Below are positions 32,619 to 43,026 of a stretch of 64,000 bases of DNA, piece after piece. A program made the translations under genes and the position numbers. The notes under the pieces are model-generated. The model was not told the origin of the DNA and ran no database searches. It saw only the letters and a list, made by a program, of their open reading frames with translations. Source of the stretch: Bettongia penicillata ogilbyi (Eukaryota > Chordata > Mammalia > Diprotodontia > Potoroidae); assembly GCA_023548195.1 (NCBI GenBank), contig JAJHZJ010000061.1:2024771-2088770 (forward strand), read 5' to 3'. The stretch's first letter is position 1. Each line of letters starts with the position of its first letter.

Positions 32619-32895
32619 CCACATAGGAAGGGCCCCAGGCTGCAAGTTTTAGGGTGTTTCCAGTTGAACCAAGTGGGTGACTGACCAGGGAAAGGAAAAA
32701 AGGACATTACTGTGTGGTCCAAATGGCAAAAGTTTTCCCTGCTAATTGGAATTCTTTTTTCCATAAGCAATGTCCATTTATATTTTATAATAATTACATA
32801 ACAGTGGGGTGGAGGCAAGATGACTTGAGTACAGTATCCACCCAGCTGAACTCTCCCAATAGTCCCTTCCAAACAACTTTAAAGTAACACTTAAA
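32619..32895 (-). repeat. Inverted duplication, arm B
   Basis: Reverse complement of 28042-28318, 275 of 277 positions identical by eye. Here the L1 5' UTR part stops abruptly at 32895 and gives way to unrelated sequence, so this arm appears to be the derived copy. Its left junction lies in a perfect 8+1+8 palindrome (32604-32620). No poly(A) or target-site duplication is visible, which argues against retroposition. Confidence 0.95.
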
Positions 32896-33544
32896 TTAAC
32901 GTTCACCCTCTAAGGCATCAGTTGATTAAGATTCCATCCTGTCCATCCCCCAATAAGATAGCACTACCTGAAGTTTTTCCATGTGTGTGGACTTAAAGTC
33001 AAAGAATTTTGTTATAAAGCACAGTAGCATGTCAAAAGCCTGAATTTAGAACCAAAGGTTTAAGGTACCCCATTCTCCCAGAACTTTGAGTTGCTCTACA
33101 CATTTAAGTTTCTTTTCCCCAACGATCAGCTTTCCCCTGCCCCAGACTCTTCCCTAAAGGCTGGCAACATACCATTTCTTCCCAGCTACTCCCCCCAAAC
33201 CCCTTTCTCCACAAGGCTCTGAGAGCTATCAGTGTAAGACAGTGAAAAAGCTCAATCCAGGTCACTAAGGCACTAAGCCTTTTCCATCTTGCCTCTTTTT
33301 GGGGTAAAAACAAAACAAAACAAACACTCAAAAAACCCTGCCCATGAGTGGGGTGGGGCAGTTCAGGTGGCTCTGACTGTGCTTCTATAATCCAAGATCT
33401 ATGGTCCTTTCTAACTGGGGCTACTGGACAAAGATCCATCAGCCATTTCCACTAAGGAAGTGGCCTGCTACCTTGTACTCGTCGTTTCTGGGCATTGCTG
33501 AAACTAGCTTGGATTTACTCTATAGTTGCAAGTCATGAGGGGCC
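32896..33544. other. No gene or clear repeat seen
   Basis: A 111-codon minus frame at 33104-33439 shows no domain that I recognise. The rest is single-copy-looking. Confidence 0.4.
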
Positions 33545-33745
33545 ATAGATATCATAGCTTTAGACTTGGCAAGGACCTTGGAGGTCATTTAAGTCCAACC
33601 TTTTTTATCTTACAGTTGAAGAAACTGAGACCCAGGAGGTTAAGTGACTTGTCCAAGGTTATAGAGGTAGTGAATGTCACAGAGCCAGGATTCAAATCCA
33701 GATTCACAGACTTCAAATTTAGTGCTCCTGCTTGTTACCTCTCAG
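33545..33745 (-). mobile_element. MIR/THER1-type SINE, antisense
   Basis: 'aaggaccttggaggtcatttaagtccaacc', 'acagttgaagaaactgagacccaggaggttaagtgacttgtcc' and 'caggattcaaatccagattcacagacttc' in antisense order. Near complete. Confidence 0.82.
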
Positions 33746-33758
33746 TATAATCTCTTTG

Positions 33759-33965
33759 TGTGGCTTAATTCAGTACTGACCACTCTGTCAGGCTAAAACA
33801 GCATGTATCATAATGGCAGTGTTTCCTCTAGGCTGTGTATATAAGCTGTAGGGGACAATTTGGTCTCATTAACCCTCTTCTCAGGGCTGGGTCCCACTCC
33901 AGAGATCCCTTTGTAGTTTATGTTCTAGACTGTAATAAAATGAGACATTCATAGCTTCTTCCACA
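33759..33965 (+). mobile_element. Possible short LTR
   Basis: TGTGG...CCACA ends, a TATA-like 'gtgtatataagctg' near 33835, and AATAAA in 'ctgtaataaaatgaga' near 33932, spaced as in an LTR promoter, R and polyadenylation unit. No target-site duplication was found and it is only about 207 bp, so this may be coincidence. Confidence 0.3.
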
Positions 33966-34497
33966 GTTAAGAAAAGGAAATTTCCTTGACCACAATAGCA
34001 GAAGGATATTTAACGGTAATTGAATTGAGGACAGCCCAAGTTGATTCAGCTCTCTTGACTGAATTGGTCATAATTTTCAATTAGCTAAGAATCAGAGAGC
34101 ACCTAAAGCTGCTTGTGGCTTTGTACTCAGGTGACCAGAATGATACCAACAGCATGAGACTTTAATCCCGTGACAAAAACAAGTCCTGAGGAAAAATGAA
34201 CTTAACTTGCATGGGGGGCAGCAGTGAGGACATCCAACTGACCACAGGCACATAGAGAGAGAGAATGTGCATTTGTGTGTCTGTGTCTGTGTGTATATTG
34301 GAACTTTCCAACCTTCTTTTTCTTCTCCCGCTTCCTTCTCCCAAGCAGTTACCTCAATCCTGGTTTTCCAACTTCTCCCTACTATCAAAACGAATATAAC
34401 TGACACTGGATTCAGGGTGAACTTCAGTGTATTTTCTCCTCAAAGAGAATGTTGGGAGGAAGGGAGTTTTATGGAAAGAATTCAAACCTCAGTTCTT
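33966..34497. other. No gene or clear repeat seen
   Basis: Contains a TG-rich patch at about 34270-34300. The 104-codon minus frame over it is not recognisable. Confidence 0.4.
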
Positions 34498-34588
34498 TCA
34501 TAAGGCTGTTATGAGAATAACTGAAATAATACATGTAAATTGATTTGCAAACTTTAAAGGGCTATATAAACGTAAATTAAGATTAGGA
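34498..34588 (+). mobile_element. THER1/MIR-type SINE tail
   Basis: 'aaggctgttatgagaataactgaaataatac', 'gatttgcaaactttaaagggctatataaacg' are the sense 3' end. Confidence 0.7.
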
Positions 34589-34589
34589 T

Positions 34590-34735
34590 TTGGACGCAAA
34601 GAACTGGTTTTGACACCTAAAATGCTTTTCCTTATATATGTTACCTTGTCATCTTGCTGGGCCTTAATATGCTCATCTGTAAAATGATAGGGTTGAAATA
34701 AAATTATCTCTAAAAATGCTTATGCTTTCAAAATG
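34590..34735 (+). mobile_element. MIR-type SINE
   Basis: Diverged sense copy: 'tgttaccttgtcatcttgctgggccttaatatgctcatctgtaaaatgatagggttg'. Confidence 0.6.
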
Positions 34736-34869
34736 ATGCAAAAAGGACCTTATAATAGTAAAAGACTTTGTTCCTTCTCAAAGGAACTTCAAGAATCAGC
34801 CAGCAGATGGAGAGAAATTTCATTTTACATGACTAGCTGAGAATCGTAGCTAATTAGTTAATGGGAAGA

Positions 34870-35060
34870 TTCATTCATTCCTGTAGTCATTTCTTCAAAA
34901 GAAGGTTTTAGTACCTACTATGTGATAGGAAGTGGGGAAGACAGAAAAGTTGAGCTAAGACAAGATTGCTGCCTACTTAGATGTTATAGGAAGATAAACC
35001 ACAAATGTAAATAATAAAAATATCCCATGGTAAGTGCATAATAAAAGCTTAAAATAAAAT
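34870..35060 (-). mobile_element. L2 LINE 3' fragment, antisense
   Basis: 'gaaggttttagtacctactatgtgataggaagtgg' then 'attgctgcctacttagatgttatagg' match the antisense L2 3' UTR order. Confidence 0.6.
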
Positions 35061-35139
35061 GCTCTGTAGCTTTTAAGAAGAAGGTTTTTACCTACAGAGG
35101 ATTTGGGGGAGGGAAGGAATCTGTGCAAACCTAAGATGC

Positions 35140-35815
35140 AATGTAAATGTATGTTTTGTTATTACTGTTTTAGAACTGCCTTTACTCCTCTCTGAACTAT
35201 AATCCATACCCTCCAGACTTCTTTCTCCGCCATGACCCAAGAGAAGATCTCGCTGCTCCTCTGACCCTATCCCTCTGATGGGTCACTTCCTCCCAGAACC
35301 TGCATTTTAAGGAAAGTATCTAAGATGATCGCGTTCATTCCTTCATTTTTCTCTGGGCTCTGTTCAGTTTTCCTGACTTCTTTTTTCTTTTTTTTTTAAT
35401 TTTATAAAATAATCTTAGTGTTGGAAGTAAGCTTACAGTTTACCTCATCCCATTGTTATGGCAAGATCCAGAACTTTTAAATTCCCCTTTTCAAACACAA
35501 CCTCTTTATCCCTCCAGCTCTCCTACTCTCCCCTTCAAAATAATAATCTTGTCATTCCATTGTAGCTTCACTTGGTTTCCATACCTGGACTTCTGACTTG
35601 TTTTTTCATCTGGCCTCCTTCTGAGTACATTCTCTCTGCTCCCCTTTTCACTTTCCTTTTATGTGTTGTCTTCCCCCTTCCCCCTCATTAGAATGTAAAC
35701 TCTTTGAGAGCAGGCTGTAGTTTTAAAACTTTTTGCTTGTATTTGTATTTCTAGCAGTTGGCTCAGTACCTGGCAAATAGTTAAGTCCTTATCAAATGCT
35801 TGTTGACTTGTGGAT
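35140..35815 (+). mobile_element. L2 LINE 3' segment, sense
   Basis: 'tgttgtcttcccccttccccctcattagaatgtaaactctttgagagcagg', 'tgtatttctagcagttggctcagtacctggcaaatag' and 'atgcttgttgacttg' form the L2 end. The upstream portion is pyrimidine-rich and decayed, with a T-rich patch near 35390. Confidence 0.75.
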
Positions 35816-36210
35816 GACTGTACAAAATTTCTATTCTAAAGCTCCTCAAAATGTGGAGGTGAGTCACCTGGGGTTTTTTAAGTCTATGCTCTGGCAGGAG
35901 CTCCGGCAGATTCTATCAGGCTGCAAAGGCTGGACAGACTGGGTGTGTCGCCTGAAGCCCGTCTAGTGAAGCAGGGAAACAACCACAGGCATGGAACAAC
36001 CAACAGGCTGGCTGATGAGGGATCAATTCTTTGGCCATGGGAACCTATGAAACCAATAAACGTATTGAATGGCCCTTAATTCTGAATAGCCACCGTCCAT
36101 TTCTTCAGCGCTGAAAACAACATGACAGAAAAGGGAAAAGAAGGTGCTACTCTCTCAGCTTTTAGTCTGTCTACAAACATGCAGTTTGTTACTTACTTCG
36201 TTAGTTGTTA
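35816..36210. other. Unassigned, possibly repeat-derived
   Basis: 'aagcccgtctagtgaagcagggaaacaaccacaggc...ggaacaaccaacaggctgg' and 'ccaataaacgtattgaatggccc' feel repeat-like, but I cannot place them. No gene is supported. Confidence 0.3.
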
Positions 36211-36214
36211 CTAG

Positions 36215-36400
36215 TTAATGAGAAAGGACACTAGTCCAGGAGTTAGAGGTTCAAATGCCACCTCTAATGCTTCTTCTTAGGTGACCTTTAAGTCACAACC
36301 TCCTACAACCTCAGTTGTGATCAGTATAAAAGATGAGAGTTCTGGACTAGATGCCCTTTGAGGCCCCTTCTAAACTTAGAATCTTATGATCCTCCTGTCT
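36215..36400 (+). mobile_element. MIR-type SINE
   Basis: 'ctagtccaggagttagaggttcaaatgcc', 'ttaggtgacctttaagtcac' and 'ggactagatgccctttgaggccccttctaaactta'. Sense. Confidence 0.7.
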
Positions 36401-36605
36401 TAGACACTTACCAGCCTTTTCATTATTGAAAAACAATGGAAAATTGCTTCAGAGACAAAACAAAGAACAAAATGGTCCTGAAGAGGTAAAGGCCAGTCAT
36501 AATTTGTGTCTAGGGATTGAAGAGTGGGAGAAAGAGAAACAGAAAAGAGAGAAAAAGAATCACTGGATTCTTAGCTCTATGAGTCAAGGAGATTCTTCCT
36601 ATAAA

Positions 36606-36862
36606 AGGTTTGTCATTGTAGAGTCATGTCCAACCCTTCGTAACCCCATTTTTGGGTTTTCTTGGCAAAGATATTGGAATGGTTTGCTATTTCCTTCTCC
36701 AGCTCATTTTACAGATGAAAAATTGAGACAAACAGGGTTAAGTGACTTGCCCAGGATCACACAGCCACAAAATGTCTGAAGCCAGATTTGAACTCATAAA
36801 GATGAGTCCTTCCAGATTCCTAGTCCAGTACTCCATCCAGTGTGACACCTAGTGGCCCCCTG
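36606..36862 (-). mobile_element. RTE/BovB-tailed SINE, antisense
   Basis: Left end 'gagtcatgtccaacccttcgtaacccca' is the complement of a BovB/RTE-type 3' tail (compare 'ggagtcggacatggctgaa' at 42110). Then 'ttcttggcaaagatattggaatggtttgctatttccttctccagctcattttacagatg' and the antisense SINE core and head ending 'ctccatccagtgtgacacctag'. A SINE moved by the RTE machinery. Confidence 0.82.
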
Positions 36863-37289
36863 CAGAAGGTAGAGGTGAACTAAGAAGAAAGCAATTTCTA
36901 GTGGTCTTAAAAAAATGATGTTGATTTTCAAATGCTATTGAAATGTCATCAAAGAATAGTTAGAAGAGGATGAGGTGAATAGTGATGATTGGTGCTGAAT
37001 CTTTGCTAAGGGAGATTGAGGCAGTACTTTGCTAACTTGACCTAAGTAGCAACCTGTCTCTGGTCTACTCAGGACACACATCTTTGATACAAGAGAAGTA
37101 CATCAAAGAGTTATCAAACTTGATTACTTTTATTTTCTCTTTATGATTATTCATGCATCACCAGAAGAAATCTAGAAAGTGGGTTTAAAAAAAAAATCCA
37201 CGTACAAGGACAATATCCACCACTGTTAAAGGGATGAAAACAATTATAAAGGGAAATGGTGATCACAAAAAAACATCATGATTTCATTA
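36863..37289. other. No gene or clear repeat seen
   Basis: AT-rich, single-copy-looking, perhaps the upstream edge of the next L1. Confidence 0.35.
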
Positions 37290-37640
37290 AGACGTCATGC
37301 CTTGTATGAAATGATGTAGACTGAAGTAAGCAGAGCCAGGAAACAAATATACACAATGACTATGACAATGTAAATAAGCTAACAATAAAAGGAAACTGAA
37401 CGGCATGTAATTAAAATGGCTAAGCTTGGCTCCAGATAAGATGAAGATATATAATTTCTTTCACTGGAGAAGTAGGGATGTGATGTCACATATACCAAAC
37501 ATGGTTGATATGCTAGTTGGTTTGGCTTAACCCTTTTCCCCCTTCATTAGAAGTCTCAATTGTTACATGAAGGAGAATGATATAATTCTACAAATAGCTG
37601 TGATATAAAGACAAAATGCATTCGTAAAACTTTTTTTAAA
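37290..37640 (+). mobile_element. L1 3' end, sense, old
   Basis: 'gatgtagactgaagtaagcagagccaggaaacaa' is the end of ORF2. The 3' UTR with 'acaataaaaggaaactgaacgg' and 'gctccagataagatgaagatat' follows. Diverged from the other L1 tails here. Confidence 0.65.
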
Positions 37641-37669
37641 GAAGAGACTCCAGACTAATTTTCCTTTTG

Positions 37670-38185
37670 TTAGGGTTACTAAATGGTTATATCAGGGGAA
37701 GACAGTCTACTTAGATTTTAGCAAAACTTTTGGCCAATTATCTCATGCTCTCCTTGTGGGGAAAAATGGAGGGATGTTGGGTAGATTTGGGACTAGGTAA
37801 AAAATTGGGACCAAAGACTAGTATTCAATGGTATCAATGTTAACCCTGAGGAAGGACAGTAATGAAGTATCTCAGGAATCCATTTTCAGACTGGTTCTCA
37901 AACTTTTTTTTGTCATTAATTTGGATAAAGGGCTTGATGGTCCATTTACTGGACTGGAAGATGGCAAGAAGCTAGGATGGATAGCTAACACCTAAGAGGA
38001 CAGAGTAGATTTTTTAAAAAATCTCAACAGGCTAAAGTAGGGGACTAAATTTAATGTACACTCAAATTTGTTATATCTAGTAATAATCACTCATTTATAA
38101 GGCATTTTAAAATTGCAAAGCACTTTCCTTATAATCATAAATGTAGTATCCATTCAGGGGGAAAATACTACACAAGTATAACATG
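37670..38185 (+). mobile_element. CR1/L3-type LINE, reverse transcriptase part
   Basis: The reading VYLDFSKTFGQLSHALL is the CR1 'LDFSKAFD.VSH..L' polymerase motif. Further on, 'tttggataaagggcttgatgg' and 'ggaagatggcaagaagctaggatggatagctaacacc' correspond to the segment around the ADD box. The longest CR1/L3 copy, broken by a SINE at about 38190. Confidence 0.8.
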
Positions 38186-38189
38186 ATGA

Positions 38190-38425
38190 TAGCTCAAATG
38201 TATATAGTGTTGAAGGTCTGCAAAGTGTTTTATAAATATCTCATTTGATCTTCATAACCTGGGAGATTGGTGCCAATCTTGTCCCCATTTTACAGATGAA
38301 GAAACTGAGGTAGTCAGAGGTTACATGAGTTGCCTAGGGTCACACAGATGGTGTGAGGCTATATTTGAACTCAGATCTCCCTGAAGTCCACTGCTCTATT
38401 CACTTTGCCACTTAGACAGCGGTGC
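38190..38425 (-). mobile_element. THER1/MIR-type SINE inserted in CR1/L3, antisense
   Basis: Complete antisense SINE: 'ctgcaaagtgttttataaatatctcatttgatcttcataacc', 'ccccattttacagatgaagaaactgagg', 'gttgcctagggtcacacagatgg', 'tccactgctctattcactttgcc'. CR1 text continues on both sides. Confidence 0.88.
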
Positions 38426-38429
38426 ATAT

Positions 38430-39070
38430 GAGGGGAAAAAAATCTCAATTCAAAATGAGTCAACAGTGTGGCATGACAGTCAAAAAAAAACAACAAGATT
38501 TCATTTGTTGGTAGTCTCTAATAGAGGCAGAATGTCCTTAATAAGGCAAGTGGCAGTCATGCCAAAGTCTGCCCAGCTCATTCTACTTCAGGAGTACTGT
38601 GTTCAGGGAGGCCTATTTTAGGAAGGATATCCACAAGCTTGGAGCACATCCAGAAGGAAACCCAGATGGTTGAGGAAACGGAATCAGTGCCATATGAGGA
38701 TTGGTTGAAGGAACTGGGATGTTCAGTCTGGAGAAAAGATTCAGCCGGCGGCTAGGAGAGCTGTCTTCTAGCATTTGAAGGGCTGTCATGTAAAAGAGGG
38801 ATCAGACTAGTTCTGCTCAGCCCCACAGGGCAGAACGAGAAACAACGGTTAGAAGTTAGAGAGAGGCAGATTTTGGCTGATGTGAGGGAAAGCTTCCGAA
38901 CAATTAGAGCTATACAGAAGTGGAAGGAACTGCCACAGGATGTTGTGGATTCTCTAAACAGAGACTGGATGACCTCTTTTTGGAGATGTTGTTCAAGAGG
39001 GCTCTCTGTTTCATTATAGGTTGGTCTAGATGGTCTCTGAGGTCACCATCTATGCCCCTGGGGTCCTAAG
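38430..39070 (+). mobile_element. CR1/L3-type LINE, C-terminal and tail part
   Basis: Ordered CR1/L3 phrases: 'aatgagtcaacagtgtggcatgac', 'ggagtactgtgttcaggg', 'tgaaggaactgggatgttcagtctgg', 'gcatttgaagggctgtcatgtaaaagaggg', 'gaacaattagagct', 'gagactggatgacctc', 'ggtctagatggtctctgaggtc'. Confidence 0.88.
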
Positions 39071-40149
39071 GTCTCCATAGTTCTAAGGAAAAAATATTTC
39101 TTTAATCAGTCTCTTACCCCATCTAATTATCGTTACATACATCTGCTACCTTACTTCTTTTTACGTAACCCACCTATTGTAGATTCACCAAAAGGCTTGG
39201 AATGGGAAAAGAGATGCATGGGGCTCTCTGCTGCCAGACTTATGATGCCCTACCCTTGGAAGGGTTTGATTAGATTTGACCTGATGGCAAACTACCTAGA
39301 CCACAATTGACTGTGACCTTGAATGCCAAGCTGGCTCCCCCACCTGTGGGGGTAGGGTGGAAAAGGGTTTATGTAGTGAAGGGAAGACAGGAGACTCTGA
39401 TGTTGGCATAGGCTGGAACCAAACTCAGCCATCCCAGCGGGAGTCTATAAATATGCTCAACTTTGCTATCATGGTTTGAGCCAAGTGGCTCCATGATCCT
39501 TAATGGTGAAAAGAGCTTATTAGAAAAAATCTTTTAAGATCTTTTCTATCTTTTGTTTCTTTGTTTTCTTCCTAGTTTCATTCTTAAGTATTTTCCAAAA
39601 TAACTGCTTAGTTGGGTCTGTTGACAAGCTTTCTTTAAACTTTTTTTCTCCTTTATGTCCCTCTGGTTTATGAGGTGATACTCTAACTCCTGCATTAGAA
39701 TGGCATTACTCCAGAATCTCAGAACTAAAGACCATAATTCCCTGTGCCCTCGTTAAACTTCTTTTCCCCCATGCTGTTCCCAGCATAAGGTATCCTTCCA
39801 GAATAAAAATAACCCCTCTAGTGTTCTTAGTTCTGACTCTGCACCCAACCCCATCCCCATGTCCTGCTCCTAGCTCCTCATCACTGGCCGAGCTCAGGAG
39901 GCAGAAACTAATAGCATTGAGCACACATTCTGATGGCTCCAACCACTTCATTCCTCTCCAGTTTGCTTCATGTGGCTCATGTCCTATTCCATTTTGGGGG
40001 GCAGCCACGATTACAAATAGAGGGAGAAATATCCTTCAATAGTCTGTACTGTATATCAACAGCATATCCTTACTTCCCCACCCTCAACATCATGAGGTTA
40101 AAGTCTAGCAACACAGGCAAGTTCAAAGAATTTTTCTGGTCAAGATTAG
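39071..40149. other. Unassigned stretch
   Basis: A perfect-armed palindrome (cccccac-ct-gtggggg, 39337-39352) contains an E-box-like CACCTG. 'gagtctataaatatgctc' near 39450 is TATA-like, so a decayed LTR is possible. The 100-codon minus frame 39706-40008 is unrecognised. Confidence 0.3.
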
Positions 40150-40290
40150 GGGAAAACTGATTCATTTATTTTTCATAAATGTTTATTAAGAATCTACAGT
40201 ATCTAGAGCAGAGTGCTAGGTCCATTTGGTGGAGGTGCAAATTTAAGATAAGGTACATAGATTTATTTCATGAAACCTGAAGTGTAGTAG
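40150..40290 (-). mobile_element. L2 LINE 3' fragment, antisense
   Basis: 'aaatgtttattaagaatctacagtatctagagcagagtgctagg' is the antisense L2 terminus. Confidence 0.55.
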
Positions 40291-40484
40291 GGAGATAAGA
40301 CAAAAACTTGGAATAAGAATGAATAGGCATGTAGAAGGCATAGTTCTGCTGGCTTCACATACTCCTTTTGGTCTTTCCCTTATGTTCATTTGCATGCCAA
40401 TCAGAGGGTATTATGGGAAATGAAGGGAATCTCATGGCTTCCACACAACAAATGTGCGGTTTTCTTCGGGGTGGGAACGATATA

Positions 40485-40550
40485 GCACTTAGCACAGTGC
40501 CTGGTACACAGTAAGTGCTATATAAAAGTGAGCTATTATTAATAATGACA
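40485..40550 (+). mobile_element. L2-type terminal fragment
   Basis: 'tagcacttagcacagtgcctggtacacagtaagtgc' is the conserved L2 terminal box, here followed by a THER1-like 'tatataaaagtgagctattatta'. Confidence 0.6.
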
Positions 40551-40551
40551 G

Positions 40552-40785
40552 TAATAATAGCTAGCATTTATATTATACTTTAACGTAGGCAAAGTGCTTT
40601 ACAAATATGATTTCCTCTTACCCTCAATCATGAAAGGCAGATGCTATTATTTCCCTATTTTATTGCTGTGGAAACTGAATGAGACAGTTCATTAAGTGAC
40701 TTGCACAGGACTACACAACTAGTATCAGAGGCTGAATTAAACTTAGGTGTTCCTGACTCCAAGTCCAGTGTTCCATCCACTGAAA
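40552..40785 (-). mobile_element. THER1/MIR-type SINE, antisense, near complete
   Basis: 'agctagcatttatattatac', 'caaagtgctttacaaatatgatttcc', 'cattaagtgacttgcacaggactacacaactag' and 'ttcctgactccaagtccagtgttccatccactg'. Confidence 0.85.
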
Positions 40786-41439
40786 CTGGCTAGAGCGAGG
40801 AACGTGAAGGAGGCGCCAAGAGGAAAGAAGAGTCAAAAGAAAAAGACAATCTTAGCTTAGCTAACTGTGCCAGCTTTGCTGACTGCCTAGCTAAGTGTGG
40901 TGCCTCATAGTACTTGGCTGTTGGATTAAGGAGCTTTTCTTGCTAGGGAGTTTGCTACTAGTTTATATAATCCATCAGATAGTGACAGAGAACAGCAGCT
41001 GGCTCTAAAATATAGATGTATATAGAAATGGTAACAAAAGGAGCTCAGTGGCGCCAAAACCAGTGGAAATGCCCGGGGGAAAGCAACACAAAACAATGCA
41101 ATATCATTGCCAGAAGATCCCAACAATCCTACAGGAATGGAGATAAGTTGCCCCAGCTACACAAGCTTCCTTGTCATATGCATCTTACTATGTACCTCTT
41201 CATGTGTTTTCTGACCACTGATGTTTGTGTTCTCCCTATATGTCACCTGGTCACATTTCTCTACTGTATAGACTCTAGGTGCATTCCTAGTCTCACATAT
41301 ACTTTGCTTCTAACCCCTCTGTCACTGGTGTTCTCAGAGACTGCATTTATGAACATATGGGGAGACCTTTTATCATTTGACATGTTTTAATTAAATATCT
41401 TTTGTTTTGCCCTTATATGTCCTCTTGCCTTATAAAAGC
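40786..41439. other. No gene or clear repeat seen
   Basis: Single-copy-looking. The 124-codon plus frame at 41016-41390 shows no family features. Confidence 0.4.
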
Positions 41440-42135
41440 AACCACACTGGTTGGGGCTCATGCACTGTGATTTTGAAAGTACCTCAAGTTTAACATCAAA
41501 AACGCTAAGATCTTGGCAACTGGTTCTATCACTTCCTGGCAAATAGAGGGAAAAGAAATGGAAGTAGTGTCAGATTTTATATTCTTGGGTTCACAGATCA
41601 CAGATAGTGACTGAAGCCACAAAATTTAAAGATGCTTGCTTCTTGGAAGGAAAGCTGTGGCAAATCTGGACAGCATGCTAAAAAACAGAGACATCACCTT
41701 GCTGGCAAAGATTCATATAGTCAAAGCTATGGTTTTTCTAATAGTAATGTATGGCTGTGGCAGGTAGACTAATTAGGAAAGCACAGTGCCACAGAATCAA
41801 CACTTCAAACTGTGATGCTGGGAAAGACTTCTGAGAGTCCATTGAACATCAAGGAGATCAGATCAGTCCATTCTTAAAGAAATTAATTCATGTTATTCCC
41901 TAGAAGGTCAAACACTGAAGCTTAAATTCTTTGGCCGCAGGAGAAGATGGTACTCGTTGGAAAAGACCTTGACGTTAAAAAAGACTGAAGGCAAAAGGAA
42001 AAGGAAATGGCAGAGATGAGGTGAAACAATGAATATGAACTTGGACAGACTTTGAGAGGTAGTAGAGGATAGAAGGGCCTGACATGCTATGGTCCATGGG
42101 ATCATAAGGAGTCGGACATGGCTGAATAACTGAAC
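41440..42135 (+). mobile_element. BovB/RTE-clade LINE, 3' end
   Basis: Decayed RTE reverse transcriptase C-terminus: one frame reads LAKIHIVKAMVFLIVMYGCG, a known RTE/BovB motif. Surrounding DNA gives 'gtcagattttatattcttgggttcacagatcacagatagtgactg', 'gcttcttggaaggaaagctgtgg', 'gagagtccattgaacatcaaggagatcagatcagtccattct'. The end 'ggatcataaggagtcggacatggctgaataactgaac' is the BovB/RTE 3' terminus. It may be the kind of element that mobilised the SINE at 36606. Confidence 0.9.
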
Positions 42136-42213
42136 AGGCTTGGAGTAGCTTTTCAGAAAACCGTATTTGGAGGGCATGCTATAATTATTGGATGATGAGT
42201 GTTTTGGAATGGT

Positions 42214-42233
42214 AAAAAAAAAAAAAAAAAAAA
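42214..42233. repeat. Poly(A) tract
   Basis: Twenty A residues in a row, at the left edge of antisense L2 sequence. Confidence 0.95.
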
Positions 42234-42234
42234 G

Positions 42235-42600
42235 CAGTGAAATCTGAGGAGGATAATGGCTACCAAGCAAAAAGGCTTCTTTTTGAGTTGGGTTTCAAAG
42301 GATGAGGAGGAATTTAAAAGATACAGTGAGAAGAAAGGACATTCCGTGGATGGGGAACAGTGTGGACACACAGAGGTGGCAGGGCACAGGGAACATTCCA
42401 GGGACAGAGTAGTCTAATTTGGCTATAATGTAAATAAAGTATGTGAGAGTAGTACAAGAAAAAACTAAAAGGATCAAACTGTGGAGCTTCTTGAATGCCA
42501 GGGAAAAGAGGAAGAACTTTATGCAGCAAGAAGAAAGCTCTGGAGATTTCTGGGCATAGGTGTGACATGACCTGATCTATTTACAAAAGCATTCAAGATC
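42235..42600 (-). mobile_element. L2 LINE segment, antisense
   Basis: 'ttgagttgggtttcaaaggatgagg', 'acattccgtggatggggaacagtg', 'agcttcttgaatgccagg' and 'ggtgtgacatgacctgatc' follow the antisense L2 order. Confidence 0.7.
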
Positions 42601-42699
42601 AAATAGTTTTTAGTAGAACAATTCCGTGTAAAAGTTAAAGAAGTAACTTTAGGGAATAGGCCTAGAGACTAAAGACTGGGAGAGGAAGTGAATTTAGCT

Positions 42700-42734
42700 G
42701 GGGGGGAGGGGGGCGGGGAAGGGGAAGAGAGGGG
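42700..42734 (+). other. G-rich tract with G-quadruplex potential
   Basis: Five G runs of 4-7 bases separated by 1-6 bases. It satisfies the usual G4 spacing rule on the plus strand. Confidence 0.7.
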
Positions 42735-43026
42735 AAAGCCAAGGAATTGCCCCAAGGACAGGCCAGAAAGAAGTCAAGATGAAACAAAGGAACAGCACGA
42801 GCCTCTTTAATGTCTTAACTTGCACCAGACTCAATGAATAAGTCTATGACGCTGTATATAGTTTGTAGACCAAGATTCTTCTCTGTAATAGTAAAAACAG
42901 ATGCAATTTTTAATATGGCTGAGACTATGCAATTTATTGTAGTGGCCAGCATAGGATTCCAAAGGAAACATAGAAGGAAAGGAAGAAAGGCATGAATTCC
43001 AGGGGCCATAGAATCATAAATTTATG

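Noticed and set aside
28065..32872. Almost identical 92-94 codon open frames at 28065-28349 (+) and 32594-32872 (-), suggesting a conserved gene pair
   Set aside because: The identity comes from the 277-bp DNA duplication including L1 5' UTR. Untranslated sequence is equally conserved, and nothing indicates selection on the frame.
39160..39480. Possible LTR with TATA-like 'tataaatatgc'
   Set aside because: No polyadenylation signal in place, no terminal TG...CA pair, and no duplication found.
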